Below are positions 33,019 to 46,415 of a DNA stretch of 64,000 bases, piece by piece. Made by a program: the position numbers and the translations under genes. Below the pieces are notes generated by a model that ran no database searches, had not been told where the DNA came from, and worked only from the letters and a program-made list of their open reading frames with translations. Position 1 is the stretch's first letter. Each line of letters begins with the position of its first letter. Origin of the DNA: Porites lobata (taxonomy: Eukaryota > Cnidaria > Anthozoa > Scleractinia > Poritidae); assembly GCA_942486035.1 (NCBI GenBank), contig CALNXK010000021.1, positions 4,022,001 through 4,086,000 on the forward strand, read 5' to 3'.

Positions 33019-36000
33019 ATGGTAGCCCAGTTATTTCCTTTCGGTGAGTCTAGTTAAGTTAATGTTTAAATTTTTCCTTGATTGGAGTAGGAGTAGTTTG
33101 TTTAATTTCCTCAATAAACGTTATTAATTGGAGTGGCGAAGTCGCGAGGAGCAGTCAGACTGCCCCTGGGTCTCCAAGGATGCCGACCGGGTGATGCATG
33201 ATCATGAAAAGGGGGCGGATTAGAGGGCTGGTCTTTTATGACCATATATGGTATAAACAAAAAAGGCCTGGGTTCTTGATGGAAGCAAGCGTTTACTCCA
33301 TTTCACATCGTTTGCACTGCGAAAATGGCATGTATTTTGTTATTTTAACCGACTTATATCGTTTTATAGTTGAAATGACATATTTCGTTTTACTTCTTTT
33401 GTATTTTTAGACAACTTATACGGATAAAGGAGAGAAGGTAAGATAGATCAAGGAATGCAAATAAGCCACGTTTTCAGTTCCCCCGACACAGCGTGCCTAC
33501 GTTTTCGTGACAATACTTGAGGTCGTCAACTGTACTAATGTAAATGGGACACGTTTTTTGTTGGTGATAATTGAATAATCAGCTCGATGTTTGGCTGAAA
33601 GCGAGAAATTCGGGGTTAATGATTTTTATGGGCCAAATATTTAAACGTAGTGTAGCAGAGTATTTATCAAAACCGCGTTCTAAGTCATTTTCAATTTGCC
33701 CAACGATTTTATCTAAACATCATTTATTGTGAACAGTTTTATGAAAGTATATAGAGAAGACTAGAGAAGATATCAAAGAAGAGATCTGGAGGTTCAAAGA
33801 TTCGTTAAACCGGGGCTTAAGTTAGACTTCGTTTAAATATGTGGCCCTTTAAAGGAGCTGTGTCACGAAATTCAGCCAAAATAGGAAATTACAAAATGCC
33901 CGTTAAATTCAGAGAAACATAAAAATAACCGCTTAAAACTTTAAAGGAAGGTTAAAATAACATAACAGCAACAACAGATACCACGGATGGGCAAAACTGA
34001 AGAAGATTGAAAACGGATTGAAACGGATTGAAATTAGGGTTTTTGAAAACTGTTCAGCCTAACAGTTTTTCAAAGTTGATCCCTGTTGCTTGCAACTTCA
34101 AAAATAATGCTCAGGAGACATATTTGTTTGTCTCGGTTCTCTGATTATGTCATGAGCTTTAAGTTCCATAGCGATTGAGGACGAGTAATTGGCAAAATGA
34201 ACAGGACACATTTATGATAATTAGCTAAACTATACAGGTACATTTATGATAATTAAAGCTTACATAACCTCATAATGATGTAATTCTTGAAATTTTGTGA
34301 TTGAGTACCATTTAAAATAAGGGTTACTTGCAGTAAGAATGTCAGTGCATGATAAGATTTTAGTCACCAATCTGTGATGTTCCTAGATGCATGCACTGCC
34401 ATTGTCATTACTGGGGCTGGGGAAGGGGGATTAATTTATTGGATGATGGTGTTCTACTGAACCAGACCATGCCCACTTATGATCAGATGTATTTTTCTGT
34501 TTGCAGGTAGATGGGTGTATAACCAGGGGGGTTTACAAGCAGGGAGAAGGGGGAGGGGGGCACGTAAGCAGTAGATTATTGTACCTACAGAATTTTTTCT
34601 TGTTTGACCTGTTAATATTTTGAGTGTAGATGAACTGTCTGTCTGTCAAAGGCATTAACACAAAAGAAGTGGTCTTGCCAGGACCATTGTGTCCTGCCAC
34701 GGAAATCTTTTAAGTTTTTATGCCAGTTTGCCTATCAGAAGCAGTTCATGCACTGCATAATCAAGTTCATGATCACCGCATAAGCTCTAAATGAACATAT
34801 TTTGTCTTTTTTCTAGCCTGAGGCTGGCTCTTTTATTGCTTTTGATCACATCACATTCTGGGTAGGAAATGCAAAGCAGGTTAGTGTAGATATCTTAATC
34901 TTATGAATTAAGCATATCTCCAAACTTCTCTGACATTGAACGTGTGACTTTTTCATAAAGATGCTTTTTACTACCAACAATCTTTCTTCTCAATTGTTGC
35001 TTGAAGCTTGTGCTTGAAAAGGACATATCAAACATGATAATTCAAAGGTTATTTCATGTCATATTGTGAAGTAAAAGTATGGATGGTAGGGTGGTGGCAA
35101 AACACTTAGCAATTAGCTATGACAAAATCAGCAATATTTCCCTCACAAATTCCAAATTTATGCAATGTTGCCTGACAATCTTCCATTGTCAATGTTTAAA
35201 GTATAGCTATGTACAAGCAAGGTATCATTTAATATTATAATCTATTTCACTATTGGTCAATGAATCTTGAGATATGAGATTCTTGTATCTGTGTTGCTTG
35301 CTCTGGTTCAATTTGTTGATACTTAGCGTAGAAGTCACTGTTCAGTGCGTTGTTTGCAACACGTTTGAGCTGGGAAAGAAATGTTTGCGCCTTTCATTCA
35401 ACGGTCGCAAATGTTTGGGATCCCGTGTTTGTCTAGAGATGGGGATCTACTCTGGATTTCAAGTGACAGGGATGATCAAAGGATTTTTTTGGGGCTGTTG
35501 AAATTTTTGATTCTGTTATAATATTTTTTTGGGTGGCTTGATTTAAGGAGGAATTTTTTGAGGTATTCAAAACAATCTCAAGATTCGTGGTATTCCTGCA
35601 TATCCAGGCACAAACATGTGGTTCCTAATGTTTATATTTAATGTTATTTTTCCTGTTATATCCATTAATGCTGTCTGAAACTTTTTAAGGCTCGGAAATT
35701 CTGCTTGGCAGTTTCTGGGGTTAATTTTTGGTCCAGGGATTTTTATGGTTTTTATTGGAAGTCCTAGGGATATTTTTGGGTTTTGATTTTTGCCCCCATT
35801 CAATCATCCCTGTCACTTGAATCCCGAGTAGCCCGCTGGGAAACCAGGATGCTCATTAAATAAAATATTGCCCACCCCACTTTCACTTCAACTATGTAAT
35901 TTTTTTTGTTCATCAAGATTCTTGATTTTCGGTGCTAGTTACTCGAAGGTTCCTAGTTGAAGCTGTTGACCACTAGCTGACACTTAATTATGCACAGACA

Positions 36001-39000
36001 TGTCAGTGATGTGATTGATGCATTTTCTAAACAAAACACCAACAGGCAGCCTCGTATTACTGTACTAAAATGGGATTTGAACCATTTGGATACAAAGGGC
36101 TTGAGACAGGCTCCAGACAGGTGGTATCACATGCTGTCAAACAGGGAAAGGTAAGAATTGTTTAAACTTGCTTCCATCATGTATTTGCAGGCAGTTTCTC
36201 ATTATTATGAGCTGAACCTATGTGTCATTTATTTCATCACAGTTGTCATTTACCATTGTTTGAATTAATTTGTTGCCATCATCACTGACTATATAGTCAG
36301 CATCATTTTGATGTCTGATCAAATGAACTAGTTTTCTGAGTATCAGACACACATGGGTGTATAAATGCTCTTTCTTGATTCTTTCTAGATGGCAGGCTCA
36401 GTGTGCAAAGAAAGTCGTGTCCGATAGCCTGGGGCTAGTGGATTTTGCTATCGGGCTAGTGTTTTTTGTTCTTAACTTGCCCGATGGGCAAGTGCTGTTT
36501 TTTGGGGAAATTCAAATTACAGAAGGATTGTTATCAATCTGGCCAATCAAAAAGGGTTTTGGGGCTAGTTGAAGTGACTTGTGGGCTAATACATGCCATC
36601 TACAGCGTGCCCGAATGGCAGGCTGTAAAACTGATTTTCTTTGCACCCTGCAGGCTTGATGGTGTTTTTATTAGTTATTTTACTACTGGATTGTCATTGA
36701 TCAAAATGAACATTTGTCAATGTAATTACAAGTCTGATTTCAAGTATTATTATTTTTTCAGATAATTTTTGTTTTCCAGTCTCCACTCAACCCATCAGGA
36801 GAGATATCAGAGGGTAAGCACAAATAATTATTATAAACAATTATTGGATGAGGTTTTTGTGATATCCAGAATAATCAAGGTCTAGGTAAGTGTTGTCAGC
36901 CAAGCCGAAGGCCGAGGCTGATGACACTTACTGAGACCTTGATTATTTAGGCTATCACAAAAACCGAATCTAATAATATTCAGGGGGTTTATTAAGGTTT
37001 TGAACAGGAGGGCAACTGAGTTTAACAACCGGGAAAAGAATTGGCAAGGCCCTCCGGGCCTTGCCTTCTAGGGGGTTCCGGGGACATGCTCCCCGGAAAA
37101 TTTTGAAATTCTATAGTCGCAGGGATGTGTTTTCCTGCATTTTGAAGAAAGGTTAAAACAACTACTGGAGGCCCTTTAGTTGAAGCCGAAAAATAATCCG
37201 CCGCAAACGCGGAATCTGAAGTGCAACATTGATACATTTCAGGTGGTTGTTTATGAAAATAATGCATTGTGCATGCAACGAGAGGATTTCAGATTTAAAT
37301 AATAGTCGTAAAGTATGTTTTATCTGCTTATCAAGAAAAGCAGGTAACTTAAAACTGTTTTAATCTTGTATTAAAAAGAAGTTCTTTGAGATGTAAAGCA
37401 GCCGGGCAAAGTCGTGCGGTCAATTTGCCCGGTGCCCGCCCTTAATGAAATTGAATATTGTTTTTGAAGAAAGGCTGTTAGCCAATGAGAAGACAGATAG
37501 TGAGTTATCTGCAATAACTAATAATCATATGATAACAGATTGAGTACAATTTTCATATGATAATAGTTATTTTCTTATGAAAATATTTGATTGTCAGTTA
37601 TATGCCAGTAGTTACAATGTGGTATGCGGACATTATCTTTATTGTCTTTGTGCCTTTTACACTGTACTCATATTTTCAGCTATGGGAAAACATCTCATGG
37701 TCCATGGTGATGGTGTAAAAGATATTGCCTTTGAAGTGGAGGACTGCATTGGTCTTTACAAGGTGCAGTATCTTATTTCTTGTATATAAATCTGTTTTTC
37801 TGTGCATGTGTTATTCATGAGTGTCTGCAGTAAATTTGTTTAAAAATTATATAATGATCTGGGGCCCGTTTCTTGAAAGGTCCGGAAACTTTTTGGGTCC
37901 GAAGGCAAATTTTGAAATCAAAACCTGTTGAATAGTAGCACAGTTCCTAGCTCATGCAAACCAGCCAATTTTGCTTCTTTAACTGATAGTTTCGTTTTAT
38001 CATTTTCAAAATTACTGAGACTTTAATCTTGAATGCAAACACGACAGGCAAAAAGCAGCTTTTTGGGCCTGAAAAGTTATCATGGGTTTCGAGACCCCTG
38101 GCCCCTGGGAAGTAGACATTTGAGATATCTAAACATTTCTAATGTTATGGTTATAATATTATATGTCTTGACAGCCAAACCTTTCCAATTTTAGGATGAA
38201 ATCCAAATGTTTCCAAGTTAACAATGACTTTAAAATTTTTGGAATCATTGAGAATTCCTAGGAATTATTCCCATAAATTCTCATTGGTGTGTGTATGAAA
38301 TCCAGAGACAGTTTCCTTTAAACCTGGAATTATTGGGAATTCCTAGGAATTTCCAAAAATTCCCACTGCTGTTTTCACCTATTCCCAAGACAGTATTCCC
38401 AGAAATTCCAAGGTTTTTTATCTTTGCTCATTTGTACGCCTTGGAATAAATTGGAATTCCTAGGAATTCCCAGAACTCTGGGAATTCATTTTGCAAGGGG
38501 TGCATGTCATTCAAGGTAGTATTAATTTGGTGTAGACAGGTGCAATTGGGTTTAGTGGGGTGGGGATTGGGGTTTGGGTATCAGAAGCTTTATAAGGAAA
38601 CTCTTAAATTAAATTTAGGTAAATTAGCTTTCCATAGGGCAGTGTAATAGAAGTTGTGACCAAGTTTTACTTTGTGCGCACAGAATTATTGGTTATGGTG
38701 TGATCACTCAAATTGAAACTTTGGCACTGTACACAGATACATGATGGTTTTCTACTTATTTCTCTTTTTAGGCTGCCCTTAAGAGGGGTGCTGTGTCAGT
38801 TAAAGAGCCATGGGATGAGACAGATGAAGGGGGCACAGTGACTTTTGCTACTGTCCAGACAGTAAGTACTAATAATAATGCCCATTCTCTTGCTTTGTTA
38901 GTGTTAGTTATTTTAACATTGATGAATTAAGTGGAAAAAAATGGAACCTTTGTGGTATCTAACTTTTCAACTTGCTTTTTTCAGCACTTCAAGTCAACTG

Positions 39001-42000
39001 ATCAAATGCAATCCACATATCATATATGAATTAATAAATAAATTTGTTTATAAATTCACTATTTCTGAGTGCTACTGAGGTTGTTGACAATTAAGAAATA
39101 TATTAATTTGTATTTTAATTTGGGCTATTTTTCCTCTTTACCCTTCTGTAATAAAGTTGACTTAATATGTTTTTTTGTTTATCTGTAGTATGGTGATACA
39201 ACACACACTTTCGTTGAGCGAAAGGGTTATGATGGTATCTTTTTACCAGGCTACAAACTACCAATGACCAAAGAACGCCATCTTGCTAAACTGTAAGTTC
39301 AGTGGGGCTTAAGTTAACCCCCCGATTCATGACTGATGTAATCATGTTAATTAACTCTAATTAATTACTCAACCATTGTGTGTTCAGCTGGGGCATAAAA
39401 ATGCAATAACATATAACAATTCATATCTGAATACGCCACATAATTTGTTATAAATCATGGGGATAGCTGAGAATGCAAGTTAAATATTTCTTGTGAGGGA
39501 GCTAGACAAGTCTTTGAATTGACCGTCTTTAAAATTATTTTTAAATATTTCTGAAACACATGTATTGCAATAAATAATAATTTTATAAAATTTAATTTTT
39601 CTCCTAGCCCTGCCTTCCATGTATGATTCAAATGTGTGATGATAGATGAGGGCTATATTTTTTTCTTTCTTGTACTAGGCAACTGTACAACTGTTTAAAA
39701 AGTTGCACAGATAACTTTGATGTCATTCTTCAGTTTCTTCAGATGAAATTTTTTATTTTTATTTTTAAATTTTGCTCTTAACAGGCCAGCAGGAAAACTT
39801 GCTTTTATTGATCATGTGGTTGGAAACCAACCTGATGATCAGATGGTGTCAATCGCTGAGTGGTGAGTAAAAATCTGCCAGCCAAACACAAACTGGCAGA
39901 GCATTTTTGATTGTTTAATTTGCTTTGCACGTATTATACCAGTGAAAATTCAGCTACTGCATGGTAAATAAGTGAATGAATCTTAGCCTGGGTGAGCAAG
40001 GGCTCTCAATTTTTTCCTGCATGTGAAATCATTAAGTCACATGGTCTTTGAGTTTGATTGCAAAGAGTAGAAAGTGGGGTTAGTTTGGGTGGGCATTTTA
40101 CTGTAAAGACTGAAAGAACAAAGCATTTCTCTCCTGCTCTCCTCCCTGTCTCCTTTGACACGTCCATCACATAACCCAAGTAACTTCCAGTGATCAAAAA
40201 GAAGAAAGCCTATTCCAGGCAATAAAGGTTTGACATACCTTCCTGAGTTTTCAAAAAAATAATGCCAAGCTTCTTTCAAGCTTGGACCTGAGCAACATTA
40301 ATTTTTCCCCAGTGATTAATTTTTATTTGGCTCACTTCAAAAGAGCTAACGCTTTTACAAGAAATCCTTTTAATATTACCTAAGTGTGAATTATGAGAGG
40401 GTAAAACTAATTGCCAGTAACCTAAACCCCAACCTTGCTGTGGCTCCTCCCCAAATTACAAAGGAGAGAGCCAACTTGAGAAGAGCCATGACTTTTTTAA
40501 TTGGACTTCCCTGGTTTCTTTAAGGTAAAACTAAACTGGCATTTATGACTTTGCCTCCTTGTATGCCAGTGCCTTAAAATTTATTACATTTTGATATCTG
40601 CTTTAAATTAAAGGTATGAAAGAAACTTGCAGTTTCACAGGTTTTGGTCTGTGGATGACAAGCAGGTACTTTTTCAAAGAGCTAAACTCTTTAATTTTGA
40701 AAGTACTGTAGTCTATTCTTCACCTACTCCCCTTCCTGCTACCCCCCTCCATCCCATAGCTGCACCCATGATCAAGTGAGTGACCTCTTTTTCCAGCATT
40801 GAATTTTTGGAAGGTTAATAAGATTATTCCATGTATATAACTTTCAGAATCAAAGAGTTTCAAACAAATGTTAGAAGTATATGTAAGAAGCAGTAATAAT
40901 CTTCCCACTCCATCATTTTGTCGGAGACGCCAAAATTGGGAGTGTAAATCACCCCTAAACTGTTGCATGAAACTGCTGAAGTTGATGAGACAGAATAATG
41001 TTTTTTAATTATCATATAACAAGCAGGGGACAAGAACTAGAAAAAAAACAGGATTGTTTAGTAATGTTTTACAATATGTACCAAATCATTAATTCTATTT
41101 AAGTTTATAAACATTTATGTGACCGTGGTGAAGGGGGAGGGAATGGCATGTACGAGACATTTCTGCAGGGGTTGTGAGCTCACTATTTGCAAGTATTTAA
41201 TATTCCCATTACCCTCCGTCATAATATAATATTCTAGATTCACACAGAATACAGTGCTCTAAGGTCAATTGTGGTAACAAACTGGGAGGAAACAATCAAG
41301 ATGCCAATAAATGAACCAGCTCCTGGCAAAAGGAAAAGCCAAATACAGGTAAGATTACAAGGGTGTTTCATGCTCATGCAGGTACTCATTAGTTTTATTG
41401 ATTGTTCGCTTGTGTTTTTTTATTATTAGTTTTAAATTGTGTGTTTTGTCTAGTAATATTGCCTACTTGCATAAGGCTACATAACACTGGGCGTTCACTA
41501 TCTAAGCTTGGATAAGATGATTAAAACCCCATCCTAACGTTTCAAAACAGTTTTATGCTGCTGAATATTTGCACACTTAACCCCAATTTAAAAAATCCAG
41601 AGTAATATTATTATTGATTTGCACTTTTGGATGTATTTCAGGAGTATGTAGACTACTATGGAAGTGCAGGAGTGCAGCATATTGCTCTCAACACATCTGA
41701 TATCATCAGTTCTGTAAGTCACTAGAATCTAAACCCAAAAGCCCAGCTCTGAGCCAGTCATGTAAATCCTAATTCTTGACACATCTGATGTTACCGAGTT
41801 CTGATTTCTCTGACGTACTACCTTCGAATTCTTTCAAATAGGGTCGGAAAATACAACTTTTTTGTCATAATTTACGCAGAAAGAGAATTTGATCCAGGAA
41901 GTGAAGGTGGGTTGGGGGGGGGGGAAGGGTCTCGGGGAAAGTTCTAGCTGAAAAGTTTGAAAGAAAGGTGCACGGGAAGGATTTTCCTGCTATTTTAGTT

Positions 42001-43628
42001 GAATATACCTGATATACATTTGTGAAGAAGTTATCGGGAAAAATGTCAACTGGTGGATAAAAAGTGTGCAGCCGTACAAATATTGTTTTGAGACAGATAG
42101 ACGTCAACTCTCAGCAAATCGGTTCGACTTCACTTTATAACTACAAACTTCGAAATTCCCTTGCATTGGTTATTAAAAAAAGCCTACCTTCGAAAGAGGA
42201 TAACTTGTTGTCACTCATGATCAACGCGCTGTGTTTCACTTCGTTCCGCTATGGCTGCTACCTGCAGTGCATGTAGAGAATGGAAACGTTTAAGAGCTTA
42301 AAATTGTAACATTAACTCCGCTTTTAAGATTAAGCTTAAATTGACAAGGTCAAGCGGGAGATGAGATGCCGGGCACTGAAGCAAGATGACCATAAACTTT
42401 TACCGTTTATAGTCCACGCTTACTTTGGCGGATTACCTCGGGCTTTTACAAAAGAGTTACGTTTTTCTTTTCCGAATAATTCTCGAAAATAGATGCTTAC
42501 CTCCTGACTTGACTTTACGAATCTCTTCGTGTAGACCGTCTTGTAACTATATTAATCTTAAATGCGAATTTTTTCAAAAAAAACTGGAAAGTTTCTCTGA
42601 AGTATGAAGGATGTCTTGCTGGCAAACGTTGGATTGCCTTCCGGCAATCCGGCTGGCTTCCCGCCATCTGTTTTCCCGCCTTTTTCCTACCGCTGTTCAT
42701 CGTATCACCTGGTTCAGTTTTGGTGGGAAACCCGGCGTGGAAAACCACTCCCTGCTTGTTCATGAAAAAATGTTTTAAAGATATAAATGAGAAACAGTTA
42801 CATGATTTTGGTAGATCGTGTTATTTTTTAAAATCATCGCTTATAATTACCTTAATAGAATTTGTTTTGCGGTTTTACGTTTTTTGCACTTTTTTTTTAC
42901 GTTGGAGGACCTTGGAGAAACATTGCCAAGACCACCTAGTTGAGTATAAGTAATTGGTAGAGTTGAGGAGCTAAAGAACGGTTTTACAAACAATACCGAA
43001 TTTCCTTATTGGCTTTGTTATCGCTAAAACGAAGCGAAAACTTGAGACAAAAACGTTTTTGTCAATGTTCTTATCTGGGGTCCCAGTCGGGATCATAATG
43101 TCCATAATAGCCTCAACTGCGTCTGCCAACAGTCTTCAGTGCTTTACCAAACAAAAACCTCTTTTGACGCTCTTGGTTCTCAAGGTTGGGTATTACTGGT
43201 ACAGTCAAATCCCGTTAATACGGATACTGAGGGGACCATAGAAAGTGTCCGTATTAACCGGGTTGAATTTAGAGAAATGTTAGGGCTTTCTTTCCCCAGG
43301 GGCAAAACAAACTGTCCGTAGTAATGAGGTATCACGTATCATGCGGGGTATTGCCTTAACATGTACTCAGTTTCTTTTCTTTTTTGTCCGTAGGTAAGAA
43401 ATTTGAAGGAAAGAGGGATGGATTTTCTCGTTATCCCTGACACATATTATGATAACCTTCGCGCACGACTAAAAGATGCCCCCATTACTGTAAAGGAAGA
43501 CTTGACTGTGGTGAGTTATCTTGGCAGAGAAAATTGTGCCGAAACTATAATAATCTTATAATAATCGTTCCTAAGTCAGAATGGGTCCTGACGTTATGTT
43601 CATTTTCTTTGTTTTGTTATTATTATTA

Positions 43629-43660
<32 letters not shown>

Positions 43661-44750
43661 TGGGGTTTGTTGGGGCAAAGTAGGGGGTCGAGGGGCAGAT
43701 ATTCATTCTAATTCCGAAGTTAGTGTAACTAGAGAGAATAGAGAGTTTAAGAGAGTTTGAGAATTTCTCAAAATAGAAAATGAGCAGATAAAAACAGCTC
43801 AGAAAATTCATATGGATAAAAAATTGCGTGAAACTACTAATTTATTTGTAGAAATAATGAACAGTGGGCGACTAGCAGAGGGAAACCTTGTCACGTGGTA
43901 CAAATTCGCGTTTGCCGTTTGACGTAAACGTGATGCTTATCCTCCACGTTTGTGTCAAACGGCAAACGCGAGTTTGTACCACGTGATCAGGTTTCCCTTT
44001 ACTTGACGTTTACTACTCATTGTAACTACACGGAAATAAGAGGATTCATGCCAGTTTTATCCATAAGAATTGTTCTGAGCTGTTTTATCCACTAATTTTC
44101 TATCTTTAGAATTTCTTAGCTTGAATCTGACGTTTGCCATTTGCCGTAAACCTGAGACTTATTGTGATTAAATTCAGTCTGTTGGTTTGCTGGCTCTACT
44201 TTAATGCGTGTATTTTCTCTGCAGCTACAGGAGCTTAAGATTTTGGTGGACTTTGATGACAAAGGGTATTTGCTGCAAATCTTTACTAAACCAATGCAGG
44301 ACAGGCCTACTCTGTTTTTGGAAGTTATTCAAAGGCATAATCACCAGGTGGGTATGTTGATGATAAAGTCTCTGTGGCTGTTCTCTTAAGAGGAGGCTAC
44401 AGTGCAAGGCCCAGGCAACACGGCGTACCCTGAGCCTCATAGCAAGCGTTTTAGAGTAAATGAAAAGAGAACGCATTATCCGTTAAGGCGGATAATGCGT
44501 CTGTGGCCGTTTTTATACTAAGGACGCATTATCCGTCTGAATGAACTTGGGCAAACATTTGTAGGTCGTATGGTTATGCGTTTCAAGTATAAAGACGGGC
44601 ACAAGACGCATTATGCGGCCGTCTGGTTGAACTTTCCTTCGAAGTACATCTTGAACGACGCACTACGAAAGGTAGTTCGTCGGGATGCATAATGCGTCTT
44701 GTGCTCGTCTTTATAGTAGAGACGCATAGCTAGAGGAACTACAAAATGTT

Positions 44751-44783
<33 letters not shown>

Positions 44784-45486
44784 TAGTATAAAAACGGCCA
44801 GTATATGTATATATCGAGCCTGCGAGCAAGCTCTCCCTTTGGGAATCGCGACAGGCGAAAGATCATGCGCGGTCTCCTCTCCTACCCCAGTCTTTCACAG
44901 CTCGATCTTGGCAAATAACCTTTGACTCGCATGAGTCCCAGTGAGATCTCAGTGGTGGATCTTAGGGAGGGATCCGGGGGCCCACTTTATTTTAAGTTCA
45001 AACTGAGGCCCTCAGGTCTAAGAAAATTTTTCTTCGAGGCCGCCTGCCCCTCCTATCTTGGGGACTTCCACTAATTTAAACACGTGAATCAGCCTCTGTA
45101 CGTTACTTCAGTTTGCAGGCTACTGATGTTTCTGTAGTAAGCACTTGTTGACTTTTTTCAATACACAGTGCAGTCTACTCTCCTCGCAGACACCCCGATA
45201 ATACGGACAGCGGCTATATCCCCGGCAAAAATAAGTGACAGACGTTTGACTCAAATAAAGTCCCGCTATTACGGACTCTCGCTAATGAGGACACTAACTC
45301 GAGGTCTCTACGGTGTTTTTACAGAGTCCGAGAGTTGACCTTACAGAGCCGAGAGTTGACTGTATATACCTTACCTATTTGTTTATAGCTCTGTCTCTTT
45401 TCTCTCAGGGTTTTGGAGCTGGTAATTTTAAGTCACTCTTTGAAGCAATAGAGCAAGACCAGGCTCAGAGAGGAAACCTTTACTGA
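33019..45486 (+). CDS. HPD: 4-hydroxyphenylpyruvate dioxygenase, 15 exons
   Basis: Catalyses 4-hydroxyphenylpyruvate + O2 to homogentisate + CO2, the second step of tyrosine breakdown, using Fe(II). Exons: 33019-33021, 33411-33437, 34817-34879, 36046-36150, 36762-36813, 37680-37762, 38772-38861, 39189-39292, 39785-39862, 40614-40665, 41238-41348, 41642-41713, 43394-43510, 44225-44347, 45409-45486. All have GT-AG borders and consistent phases, giving 385 residues against about 393 in mammals. Family blocks appear in order: HITFWVGNAKQAASYYCTKM, DGVKDIAFEVEDC, HRFWSVDD, MPINEPAPGKRKSQIQEYVD, GYLLQIFTKPMQDRPTLF. The three metal ligands are present: His in FIDHVVGN, His in GVQHIAL, Glu in LFLEVIQRHN. 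The C-terminal GFGAGNFKSLFEAIE gate helix is intact. The first exon would hold only the ATG, directly followed by GTAGCC. The longer frame to the GTGAGT donor gives the wrong phase. That start is the least certain part. Confidence 0.95.
35448..35830. mobile_element. MITE in HPD intron 3
   Basis: The inverted ends pair CTACTCTGGATTTCAAGTGA with the complement of TCACTTGAATCCCGAGTAG (383 bp apart). The interior has TTTTTTTGGGG-like runs in both orientations. Confidence 0.75.
36399..36650. mobile_element. 252-bp MITE in HPD intron 4
   Basis: Starts CAGTGTGCAAAGAAAGTC and ends TTTTCTTTGCACCCTG, inverted ends of about 16 bp. The interior repeats GGGCTAGTG and GCCCGATGGGCAAG-type palindromes. Confidence 0.65.
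36838..36980. mobile_element. Palindromic MITE in HPD intron 5
   Basis: ATTATTGGATGAGGTTTTTG...ATAATCAAGGTCT faces AGACCTTGATTAT...CAAAAACCGAATCTAATAAT, about 60-bp arms around GCCGAAGGCCGAGGC. Further on (36990-37260) the intron holds unrecognised repeat-like DNA. Confidence 0.75.
37859..38110. mobile_element. GGGGCCCGTTTCTCGAAA-type MITE in HPD intron 6
   Basis: The left end CTGGGGCCCGTTTCTTGAAA and the right end GGTTTCGAGACCCCTGGCCC are imperfect inverted copies. A better-preserved relative is at 49671-49905. Confidence 0.6.
38170..38500. repeat. AATTCCTAGGAATT-rich palindromic repeat in HPD intron 6
   Basis: The self-complementary motif GAATTCCTAGGAATT occurs near 38250, 38340 and 38455, with GGAAT/ATTCC-rich arms between. 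It is probably a decayed foldback element. No coding content. Confidence 0.5.
43202..43330. mobile_element. CAGTCAAATCCCG element fragment in HPD intron 12
   Basis: CAGTCAAATCCCGTTAATAC and CCCAGGGGCAAAACAAACTG match the modules at 16678-16830. It ends shortly before HPD exon 13 (43394), only about 60 bp from the acceptor. Confidence 0.55.
43760..44118. mobile_element. ~360-bp foldback element in HPD intron 13
   Basis: Outer arms (GAATTTCTCAAAATAGAAAA; GATAAAAACAGCTCAG) face inverted partners (CTGAGCTGTTTTATCC; TTTCTATCTTTAGAATTTCT). The core 43890-43999 is a tight palindrome, GGAAACCTTGTCACGTGGTA against TACCACGTGATCAGGTTTCC. A run of 21 G lies just outside at 43640-43660. Confidence 0.75.
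44504..44800. mobile_element. 297-bp MITE in HPD intron 14
   Basis: TGGCCGTTTTTATACTAAGG...GCATTATCCGTCTG is mirrored by CAGACGGATAATGC...CCTTAGTATAAAAACGGCCA. An inner pair around ACAAGACGCATTATGC is also inverted, so the whole unit folds back. Copies of GGATAATGCGTC just outside (44488) suggest an older neighbour. The remaining part of the intron (45170-45365) has GTCCGTATTA-type modules. Confidence 0.8.
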
Positions 45487-46044
45487 TTTTGTACTCCATT
45501 TATGCGACATATTCACAAACGTTAATGTAATCGAGCTCGCGCGAAACATCGTGGATGATGGTAACTTTCCTACTAATTTAAGAGAAGCGTGGCCAAGTAA
45601 TTATTAGATAAGAAAGCGCCACAATTGTTTAAGCAATTGCCCTTTTAGTTCATAAACGTTAAACGCAATGGGTTTGAGCTAAATGCCAATCTCATGGTGG
45701 CAAAAACAGTAGTTGGCCTGCGATCATACGGATGAGCGAGGTAAACCACGCAAGTTGGTGGACCGTGACTCGTGATTCGTCAACTTGGGTGTAAGATTCT
45801 CTATGAAATAAGTTTGGCCATTGTTTATAAATTATTTGCGGCACGGTATATCTTCAGTGACAGCTTTCGTTATATTTTTTTTAAAGGCATATCGTTTTAG
45901 GGTTCGACCATTTATAAGGTGGCATAAAATGTAAAAGCCAAGCTTTTTAAAGTTGAGGTAAAATATTTAAAGTTTCAAGATTTGTGTATTTTCAACAAAT
46001 AATCAGCTATATTTATAAATGTAAACGCGACTGTCCAGACTGTC

Positions 46045-46050
46045 AATAAA
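46045..46050 (+). terminator. Polyadenylation signal of HPD
   Basis: AATAAA lies 559 bp after the HPD stop codon, just before the MITE at 46058. No earlier canonical signal was noticed in the 3' flank. Confidence 0.5.
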
Positions 46051-46057
46051 CTGTTTT

Positions 46058-46193
46058 GGATCAATTTAGGTTTCTGGGAAACTGCCCACCTACCCCTCCC
46101 CTGCCAACATTATCACTTACTTCTCACTTAGGGCAAAATGTTGGCTTAGGGGAGGGGTAGGTGGTCAGTTTCCCCGGAATCCTAAATTGATCC
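46058..46193. mobile_element. Palindromic MITE, GGGAAACTGCCCACC family (best copy)
   Basis: GGATCAATTTAGG at the left is mirrored by CCTAAATTGATCC at the right, then GGGAAACTGCCCACCTACCC against its complement. This copy defines the family's ends. Confidence 0.8.
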
Positions 46194-46415
46194 ACTGTTT
46201 ATACATTCCCAAACTTCTTTAAGTCGTCATTTTCCCCCTTCTAGGACTCTAACTCCTGTATGCTAACTGACACCTTACTGTCGGTTTTTTTTTTACTTTC
46301 AGTTTATTTGCGAAGTAGAACCGGAAATTCTGTTTGGAAAATCAAATGGTTGGCACCCTTCCGTTTGGGAAGCCTCAGAAATCAAATTATGGGCTGGGAT
46401 TTGAGGGGATGCAAT

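Noticed and set aside
33198..33410. 70-codon frame in HPD intron 1
   Set aside because: It ends exactly in the acceptor TAG of exon 2 and has no family resemblance. It is intron sequence.
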